NCBI GenBank assembly: GCA_030589715.1
Contig: JAUUVE010000127.1
Location: 1-6,380, forward strand
Length of the DNA: 6,380 nucleotides
Source: Desulfobacteraceae bacterium
GTDB lineage: Bacteria; Desulfobacterota; DSM-4660; Desulfatiglandales; Desulfatiglandaceae
Direction of reading: 5' to 3'
In this document: one piece after another, positions 1 through 4,564 of the stretch
Layout: each line of letters begins with the position of its first letter
Position numbering within the stretch: position 1 is the stretch's first letter
Made by a program: the position numbers and the translations under genes
Notes under the pieces: generated by a model
What the model was told of the DNA's origin: nothing
The model's input: only the letters and a program-made list of their open reading frames with translations
Database searches by the model: none

Positions 1-106
1 GGATCAAGGATTATAGCCATCGCTACAGAGTCGTCCTGGCCCGGAAGGCCAAAAGCTCAGGCAAGACAAAAATGTCAGCCTCTACATCATTTCCTCTTTC
101 CGTGAA

Positions 107-130
107 AGGGGCGGGGATTGGCCCGCCCCT
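107..130 (-). terminator. GC-rich hairpin after the zraP-like gene
   Basis: A perfect 9-bp inverted repeat, AGGGGCGGG (107-115) against CCCGCCCCT (122-130), with a 6-nt loop. It begins 9 nt past the stop codon of the minus-strand gene ending at 140. Read on the minus strand, the stem is followed by only three T residues and then CACGG. It is therefore a strong stem with a weak U-tract: a plausible but not ideal intrinsic terminator. On the plus strand no T-run follows. Confidence 0.55.
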
Positions 131-139
131 GGTCCGGGG

Positions 140-607
140 TTAGTTTCCGCATCCACCAGGGCCGTAGCCTCCCCCGTGCCCTCTATGGGCCCTTCTATTG
201 CCACGGAAATAGTCCCCTTTCGGGGCGATTTTCCGGGCCTCTAGCTCCGTATTGATCCGCTCTTGTGCCATCTTGCCCTTCAGATCACTGATCTCTTTCT
301 GAAGGCTCCTCACCCTATCGGGATCGGGGCTGGAGGTACCGAGAAGTGTATCCAATTCTCCAGACTTTGTCCAAATCTGAGTTCTGAGTGGAGCCGTCTT
401 ATCAAAGGACTTTTGATAGAGATTGTCCAGTTGAGAGCGCTGGGCCTCGGTCATTTTGTCATACCCTCTATCATAGTATCGACAGAGGCCGGGACCACCA
501 TAACCCATATGGTATCCTCCTCCCCTTCCTGGCCCCCAGGCAGAGACCGGGTAGGCCATAGCGGCGATCAAAATGATACTTCCAATGATAACCAGCAATT
601 TTTTCAT
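140..607 (-). CDS. zraP: ZraP/Spy/CpxP-like periplasmic metal-binding chaperone
   Basis: A 155-residue protein, close in length to Escherichia coli ZraP (about 141). Residues 1-23 form a signal peptide: MKK, a hydrophobic core at 4-18, and a likely cut after Val-Ser-Ala23. The mature protein starts with a Gly-rich stretch holding His33 and Cys42. It then carries the LTxxQ-family signature as MTEAQ (52-56) and a helical hairpin (about 52-125) rich in Gln, Lys and Glu. The tail is Gly/His/Cys-rich (His141, His144, Cys153), like the metal-binding C-terminus of ZraP. Family members are periplasmic, bind zinc or copper, and act as chaperones or stress-signal modulators. The start is ATG at 607, with AAGGAG at 617-622 (minus strand) 9 nt upstream. 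The gene is divergent from a two-component pair, as zraP is from zraSR, and has an exact sigma-54 promoter. The metal and the precise role are inferred; it could also be called a generic Spy/CpxP-family protein. Confidence 0.85.
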   Translation of the reverse strand: MKKLLVIIGSIILIAAMAYPVSAWGPGRGGGYHMGYGGPGLCRYYDRGYDKMTEAQRSQLDNLYQKSFDKTAPLRTQIWTKSGELDTLLGTSSPDPDRVRSLQKEISDLKGKMAQERINTELEARKIAPKGDYFRGNRRAHRGHGGGYGPGGCGN

Positions 608-653
608 CCTGAAATTCTCCTTTCAAAAATTATTGTTTTTTGCAGTCTTTTGA

Positions 654-668
654 GCAAGGGTTGTGCCA
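654..668 (-). promoter_or_regulatory. Sigma-54 promoter for the zraP-like gene
   Basis: Read on the minus strand, the sequence is TGGCAC-AACCC-TTGC, an exact match to the -24/-12 consensus TGGCAC-N5-TTGC. The GG lies at 667-666 and the GC at 655-654. The expected transcript start is near 642, giving a leader of about 35 nt that contains the AAGGAG ribosome-binding site at 617-622. The repeats at 733-816 lie roughly 90-175 bp upstream of that start, a normal distance for an NtrC-type enhancer. Confidence 0.88.
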
Positions 669-744
669 AACAGGGCAATGGATGGGTAACAGGCTGAAAT
701 TATGCATTTATTTTAATACGACCACAGCCCTGGTATCTATTTTG

Positions 745-773
745 TTGAAATAATATCGCAAAAAATGGATACT
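745..773 (+). promoter_or_regulatory. Possible sigma-70 basal promoter for the kinase operon
   Basis: TTGAAA (745-750) and GATACT (768-773) are separated by 17 bp, matching the consensus at 5 of 6 and 4 of 6 positions. The -10 element would lie inside the near-palindrome 766-782, so an activator bound there could shut off basal transcription. This is a weak match in an AT-rich region and may be chance. Confidence 0.25.
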
Positions 774-782
774 TAGTATGCA
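766..782. promoter_or_regulatory. 17-bp near-palindrome, candidate ZraR-like operator
   Basis: TGGATAC-TTA-GTATGCA reads as two 7-bp half-sites around a 3-bp spacer, with one mismatched pair (768/780). A 17-bp dyad is the usual size of upstream activator sites for NtrC-family dimers with Fis-type helix-turn-helix domains. It is the only clear head-to-head pair in the octamer cluster. Its centre (774) is about 132 bp upstream of the predicted minus start and 177 bp upstream of the plus start. Confidence 0.55.
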
Positions 783-924
783 GAATTTGGTATCCATTCG
801 GGTAGAAAGTATCCATGGGTATGACCATCTCCCACCGATTCAGTCGGATACTATAAAAGGATATTTGCGGCAGGGGCCCCAAGGAAGCTTAGGCCGGGGG
901 TGGCGAGGGAGAGGTTAAGAAGAT

Positions 925-939
925 TGGTATGCATTTTGC
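925..939 (+). promoter_or_regulatory. Sigma-54-like promoter for the kinase-regulator operon
   Basis: TGGTAT-GCATT-TTGC keeps the invariant GG (926-927) and GC (938-939) at exactly the required spacing, with two mismatches in the -24 element (TGGTAT against TGGCAC). The predicted start is near 951, only about 6 nt before the ATG at 957. Divergent sigma-54 promoters on both sides are known for zraP/zraSR. The very short leader is odd and lowers confidence. Confidence 0.55.
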
Positions 940-956
940 TATAAATTTTAGGAGTG

Positions 957-2735
957 ATGAGAAAGATTGAGGCAAAAACAAATTGGTGGGTTGGGGTTTC
1001 ACCCTGGATCATCCTTGGGGCGGTCTTGGTGCTGGTCCCGCTCTTTGTCTTCATGACCGTTGAAAACATCAACCGCCAAAAGGAAGGTACGACCAAACTG
1101 CTATTGGAGAAGGGGGCTGCCCTGATAAGGTCCTTTGAAGCGGGTGCCAGGACCGGTATGATGGGTATGAGCTGGGGAGGATTTCAGGTCCAGAGATTGC
1201 TTATGGAAACGGCACAACAGCCAGACATCATCTATCTTATGGTCACAGACTCCGAGGGAAGGATCCTGGCCCATAATGAGCCCTCCAAGATCGGGAAGCG
1301 CCACGGAATGGGCCTCGATCTGGAGAGGGTTTCCGGATCTCAAGATGTGAACTGGCATGAGGTATCGGGCCAGGATGATTCCCAGATATTTGAGGTGTTC
1401 CGGCAATTTGCGCCCACTCGAGGACGTGTTAGAATGCACCATAGTGGAATGTCTCACAGAAGAAACGTGGTCAATGACTGGTGCCGGCCCCACATGGCCC
1501 CTGAAAGCACTCCCTATGACCCAGGCCAAGTCATTTTTGTAGGGCTGGATATGGGGCCTGTCGAGGCTGCAAGAAAAGAGGACATGCGTAATTCGGTGGT
1601 CATGGCGGTTACATTTCTGCTGATCGGGTTTGCCGGCATGGTTTCCCTTTTTCTGGCCCAGGCATACCGATCGACCAAGACCTCGCTTTCCAGATTAAAG
1701 GCCTTTTCCGACAACCTCGTGGAGAATATGCCAATGGGTCTTGTGGCCATTGATATGAATAGGAAGATCGCCTCTTTTAATCAGACTGCAGAGTCCGTAC
1801 TTCAACTCTCATCCGGGGAAGTCCTCTGGAAGATGGCCGAACAAGTTCTGCCTCAGCCCCTTTGGGAACTCATAGATGAAGTGCAGACAAGCAAAGGGAT
1901 TATTGAAAGAGAGATAGATTGCCCCGTTAAATGGGGCAAGATCATTCCTCTGGAGGTGATCGCCACCTTCCTTGAGGAGGAACATGGGGGGTTCTTGGGG
2001 TATGTGGTGCTTTTTAGGGATCTGACCCAGATCCAGTATCTAAAGAGGGAGGTCCAAAGAAGTCAGCGTCTGGCATCCATCGGGAGGCTTGCGGCCGGGG
2101 TTGCCCATGAGATACGTAATCCCTTGAGTTCCATAAAGGGGTTTGCCACTTATTTCAAAGAAAGATATCGGGAGGTCCCTGAGGATCAAAAGACGGCAGA
2201 AGTGATGATCCAGGAGGTGGAGCGACTGAACAGGGTTATTGGCCAACTTCTAGAATTCGCAAGGCCCATGAGTATTGAAGAAAAACCCACGTCGATCCAG
2301 GCCTTGATACAGCATTCCGTCAAACTGATTGAAGGAGATGTCAATAAGAAAGGGATAAGTATTGATACGGATATCTCTCCTGAAATAGACAAAATGATGA
2401 TCGATCCAGACAGATTCAAGCAGGTCCTTCTAAATCTATATTTGAACTCGATAGAGGCCATGGGGGAAGAAGGGAGACTTTCCGTGGGACTGCGAAGGGA
2501 CGAAGATGGAAGGGATATCCAGATTGTCATCTCCGACACGGGAGCAGGGATCAGAGGAGAGGACCTGCCCCACATATTTGACCCGTATTTCACCTCCAAA
2601 TCGTCAGGGACCGGTTTGGGGCTTGCCATAGTCCTCAAGATCATTGAATCCCATGGGGGGAAAATAGGTGTAGAGAGTCAGCCAGGAGAGGGGACCACCG
2701 TTACCATCACCTTACCTTTTTCTAGAGAGGTTTGA
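957..2735 (+). CDS. zraS: ZraS-like membrane sensor histidine kinase
   Basis: An inner-membrane sensor kinase of 592 residues counted from ATG 957. Membrane segment 1 is at about 16-35, a periplasmic sensor region at 36-211, and membrane segment 2 at 212-236. A cytoplasmic PAS-like domain follows at about 249-358, then the dimerisation/phosphoacceptor domain with AHEIRNPL (His384). The ATPase domain has its N-box at NLYLN (Asn497), G1 at DTGAGI (527-532), F-box at FDPYFTSK (541-548) and G2 at GTGLGL (551-556). All catalytic motifs are intact. The sensor region has a Met/His/Cys cluster at 160-180. It is longer than E. coli ZraS (about 465). GTG at 954 is an alternative start; an in-frame TAA at 942-944 excludes anything further upstream. 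AGGAG (950-954) is too close to either start for normal use. The regulator gene follows directly. The ZraS assignment rests on the divergent zraP-like neighbour; the signal sensed is not shown by the sequence. Confidence 0.88.
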   Translation: MRKIEAKTNWWVGVSPWIILGAVLVLVPLFVFMTVENINRQKEGTTKLLLEKGAALIRSFEAGARTGMMGMSWGGFQVQRLLMETAQQPDIIYLMVTDSEGRILAHNEPSKIGKRHGMGLDLERVSGSQDVNWHEVSGQDDSQIFEVFRQFAPTRGRVRMHHSGMSHRRNVVNDWCRPHMAPESTPYDPGQVIFVGLDMGPVEAARKEDMRNSVVMAVTFLLIGFAGMVSLFLAQAYRSTKTSLSRLKAFSDNLVENMPMGLVAIDMNRKIASFNQTAESVLQLSSGEVLWKMAEQVLPQPLWELIDEVQTSKGIIEREIDCPVKWGKIIPLEVIATFLEEEHGGFLGYVVLFRDLTQIQYLKREVQRSQRLASIGRLAAGVAHEIRNPLSSIKGFATYFKERYREVPEDQKTAEVMIQEVERLNRVIGQLLEFARPMSIEEKPTSIQALIQHSVKLIEGDVNKKGISIDTDISPEIDKMMIDPDRFKQVLLNLYLNSIEAMGEEGRLSVGLRRDEDGRDIQIVISDTGAGIRGEDLPHIFDPYFTSKSSGTGLGLAIVLKIIESHGGKIGVESQPGEGTTVTITLPFSREV

Positions 2736-2740
2736 GTGCC

Positions 2741-4111
2741 ATGAAGTCAAAGGGCAGAGTCTTAGTAGTGGATGATGATCAGGCCCATCGTACCATGCTG
2801 CGGACACTTGTCTCCGGTTGGGGATATGAAATAAGCGAGGCGGACGATGGCGATACCGCTATCCAGATGGTCCATGGGAGGCCATATGATCTTATCCTGA
2901 TGGATATTCGTATGATAAAGGTCTCAGGGCTTGAGGCCCTCGCTGAGATCAAGGCCTATAACCCGGCCATACCGGTCATTATCATGACCGCCTATTCTTC
3001 GGTTGAGACCGCCGTAGAGGGCCTCAAAAAGGGGGCCTATGATTACCTCACAAAGCCGCTTGATTTTGACGAACTGCGCCTTGCCATGGAACGGGCCATG
3101 GACCATAGCCACTTGAAGGAAGAAAATCGCCTCTTGCGGGAGACACTAGGCACCCAATTCGACTATAGAAATATCATTGGACGCAGCACAGCCATGGTGA
3201 AACTCCTGGAGACTGTGGCTCAGGTGGCCCCGAGCGAGGCGACGGTCTTGATCACCGGGGAATCGGGCACGGGCAAGGAACTGATTGCAGGGGCCATCCA
3301 TTTCAACAGTCCTAGAAAGGCGGGGCCCTTTGTAAAAATCAATTGCGCGGCTCTCACCGAGACCCTCCTTGAGTCGGAGCTTTTCGGTCATGAGAAGGGG
3401 GCCTTTACAGGTGCCCATCGGCGCAGGGAAGGCCGATTTCTCCTGGCGGACGGAGGCAGCCTTTTCCTGGATGAGGTCAGTGCGATGTCGCTGGCCATGC
3501 AGGTCAAATTATTGCGCGTGCTTCAGGAAAGGGAGATCACACGCGTCGGGGGCGAGGAGGTCATTAAGGTAGACGTCAGGGTAATAGCGGCCACCAACAA
3601 GGACCTGATTCAGGAGATTGAGGAGAACCGTTTTAGAGAAGATCTGTATTATCGCGTAAACGTGGTGGCCCTGAATGTCCCCCGTCTGAGAGAGAGGGAG
3701 GAGGATATTCCCCTCCTGACCCAACACTTTTTGGGCATGTTTGCCGAGAAAAATCAGAAAAAGATAAAGGGGCTTACTCCCCAGGCCATGGATCGGTTGC
3801 TTAAATATGAATGGCCTGGCAATGTCCGCGAGCTGATGAATGCCATTGAGAGGGCGGTGGTCCTGTCCAGGTCAGAATACCTGGATCAAGAGGACCTGCC
3901 CATGGTGGTCAAGGATGAAGACTCAGAAGGACTGGGTCTTTTAACTGAAAGTACCGTGCCTGCAGATTTGCCCTTGGATGAAGTGGAAAAGGCGACCATA
4001 TTGAAGACGCTGGAGGCCTGTGGGGGTAACAAGAGTGAGGCTGCAAGGCGTCTGGGGATCACCAGGAAGACCCTTCACAAAAAACTCAAGAAATATGGGG
4101 CAATGTCGTAA
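2741..4111 (+). CDS. zraR: ZraR-like sigma-54-dependent response regulator (NtrC family)
   Basis: A 456-residue cytoplasmic transcription activator with the full NtrC-type layout. The receiver domain (about 5-120) has the acidic pair Asp11/Asp12, phosphoacceptor Asp55, Thr83 and Lys105. The AAA+ domain (about 143-375) has Walker A GESGTGKE (173-180), the sigma-54 contact loop GAFTGA (220-225), Walker B LFLDEV (241-246) and the FREDLYYRV region (298-306). A Fis-type helix-turn-helix lies at about 428-451. All key residues are present, so it should be phosphorylated by the kinase upstream and open sigma-54 promoters. ATG 2741 is preferred because GAGAGG (2725-2730) lies 10 nt upstream. A TTG at 2732 overlapping the kinase stop would add three residues but has no usable spacing. 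Only 5 nt separate it from the kinase gene, so the two are co-transcribed. Likely targets are the promoters at 654-668 and 925-939. The family is certain; the ZraR orthology is inferred from context. Confidence 0.92.
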   Translation: MKSKGRVLVVDDDQAHRTMLRTLVSGWGYEISEADDGDTAIQMVHGRPYDLILMDIRMIKVSGLEALAEIKAYNPAIPVIIMTAYSSVETAVEGLKKGAYDYLTKPLDFDELRLAMERAMDHSHLKEENRLLRETLGTQFDYRNIIGRSTAMVKLLETVAQVAPSEATVLITGESGTGKELIAGAIHFNSPRKAGPFVKINCAALTETLLESELFGHEKGAFTGAHRRREGRFLLADGGSLFLDEVSAMSLAMQVKLLRVLQEREITRVGGEEVIKVDVRVIAATNKDLIQEIEENRFREDLYYRVNVVALNVPRLREREEDIPLLTQHFLGMFAEKNQKKIKGLTPQAMDRLLKYEWPGNVRELMNAIERAVVLSRSEYLDQEDLPMVVKDEDSEGLGLLTESTVPADLPLDEVEKATILKTLEACGGNKSEAARRLGITRKTLHKKLKKYGAMS

Positions 4112-4134
4112 CTGCTTCCAGGCATGCCAAGCAG
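4112..4134 (+). other. Small hairpin after the regulator gene
   Basis: CTGCTT (4112-4117) pairs with AAGCAG (4129-4134) across an 11-nt loop, starting right after the regulator stop codon. It is followed by GTTTAAA, so the T-run is only three long. It could be a weak terminator or attenuator lowering read-through into the small membrane-protein gene, or an mRNA-stabilising stem. The 6-bp stem is modest. Confidence 0.35.
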
Positions 4135-4154
4135 GTTTAAAGGGAGGATAGGCA

Positions 4155-4433
4155 ATGGACCTGAAGGTTCTCATTACAACTTTTGGTATGATATTTCTTG
4201 CCGAACTGGGCGATAAGACCCAACTGGCGACCTTTCTCTTTGCTGCGGATAACAAGTCACGGGTTGCCGTGTTCCTTGGATCTGCAGGCGCCCTTGTATT
4301 GACCTCGCTGCTGGCAGTCCTCTTTGGCTCTGTGGTGGGCAGAGTTGTCCCACCAATGTATATCAAGATAGGGGCTGGCGCGATGTTTATCTTGTTGGGC
4401 CTGTGGATGTTATTATTTTCAGGTGGAAAATAG
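4155..4433 (+). CDS. Half-size UPF0016 (TMEM165/GDT1) family cation transporter
   Basis: A 92-residue integral membrane protein with three hydrophobic segments (about 5-29, 38-60, 69-88). The first carries the family signature E-x-G-D-K-T as Glu17-Leu-Gly-Asp20-Lys-Thr. Family members move Mn2+ or Ca2+, usually out of the cytoplasm in exchange for protons. Most are about 200 residues with two inverted copies of this unit. A single-copy protein must pair with itself or with a second half-protein, and no partner gene is seen here. The start is ATG 4155, with GGGAGG (4142-4147) 7 nt upstream. It lies 43 nt after the regulator on the same strand, so it may belong to the kinase-regulator operon and be induced with it, although the hairpin at 4112-4134 could reduce read-through. 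The family call is firm; the substrate is not determined. Confidence 0.85.
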   Translation: MDLKVLITTFGMIFLAELGDKTQLATFLFAADNKSRVAVFLGSAGALVLTSLLAVLFGSVVGRVVPPMYIKIGAGAMFILLGLWMLLFSGGK

Positions 4434-4444
4434 CAAACCCAGGG

Positions 4445-4465
4445 GGAGGATAATAGAGATCCTCC
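4445..4465 (+). terminator. Hairpin after the UPF0016 gene
   Basis: GGAGGAT (4445-4451) and ATCCTCC (4459-4465) form a perfect 7-bp stem with a 7-nt loop, 11 nt past the stop codon. A G-U pair extends it by one. No T-run follows (TATGAGTTAAAATCC), so it is a poor intrinsic terminator. It may instead protect the 3' end of the transcript. A possible new promoter begins at 4481. Confidence 0.4.
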
Positions 4466-4480
4466 TATGAGTTAAAATCC

Positions 4481-4509
4481 TTGACACCCCATAAAGTAGC
4501 AGCTAATTT
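4481..4509 (+). promoter_or_regulatory. Possible sigma-70 promoter for the translocase-like gene
   Basis: TTGACA (4481-4486) is a perfect -35 element. With a 17-bp spacer the -10 is TAATTT (4504-4509), which keeps the three most conserved bases (first T, second A, last T). The start would be near 4516, giving a leader of about 50 nt before ATG 4565. This suggests the large gene is transcribed separately from the regulatory operon. Confidence 0.45.
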
Positions 4510-4564
4510 AACCCCTGATCCTACCTAATCGAATCCTTTCCCCTCACGCAACTAAGGGAAGCAG

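Larger units (their letters stand above)
733..816. repeat. Cluster of GTATCCAT octamers, probable activator sites
   Basis: Copies seen are GTATCTAT (733-740, plus), GTATCCAT (765-772, minus), GTATGCAG (776-783, plus), GTATCCAT (790-797, plus) and GTATCCAT (809-816, plus). GTATGCAT recurs at 927-934 inside the plus sigma-54-like promoter, and GGATAC (846-851) is a further partial copy. The cluster lies between two divergent promoters. It is 90-175 bp from the minus start site and about 135-220 bp from the plus one, as expected for enhancers bound by an NtrC-family activator. That the neighbouring ZraR-like protein binds here is inference. Confidence 0.6.
608..953. promoter_or_regulatory. Divergent regulatory region between zraP-like and kinase genes
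   Basis: This 346-bp stretch has no convincing gene. It contains a minus-strand sigma-54 promoter (654-668), an AT-rich middle part (about 690-765), a cluster of GTATCCAT-like octamers (733-816), a possible sigma-70 promoter (745-773), a further GGATAC at 846-851, and a plus-strand sigma-54-like promoter (925-939). The arrangement fits two divergent sigma-54 promoters sharing one set of upstream activator sites. I looked for an IHF site in the AT-rich part and saw no good match. Confidence 0.75.

Noticed and set aside
1..143. Plus-strand frame open from position 3 to a TAG at 141-143 (about 46 codons)
   Set aside because: It runs through the GC-rich hairpin and overlaps the zraP-like stop codon. 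The residues have no recognisable family pattern, so I cannot support it as the end of a real upstream gene.
263..697. 144-codon plus-strand frame
   Set aside because: It is antisense to the zraP-like gene and crosses its sigma-54 promoter. It has no ribosome-binding site and no family signature.
700..882. 60-codon minus-strand frame in the intergenic region
   Set aside because: It covers the octamer repeats and has no domain pattern, and the repeats explain the sequence better as regulatory DNA.
608..953. Possible CRISPR-like array from the repeated octamers
   Set aside because: The repeats are only 8 bp, irregularly spaced and in both orientations. They fit protein-binding sites, not CRISPR repeats.
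929..970. Short leader frame (13 codons, MHFAINFRSDEKD) overlapping the kinase start
   Set aside because: Its ATG lies inside the predicted sigma-54 promoter, so it would not be on that transcript. It would matter only if transcription starts further upstream.
3941..4366. 141-codon minus-strand frame across the regulator end and UPF0016 gene
   Set aside because: It is antisense to two well-supported genes and has no recognisable features.
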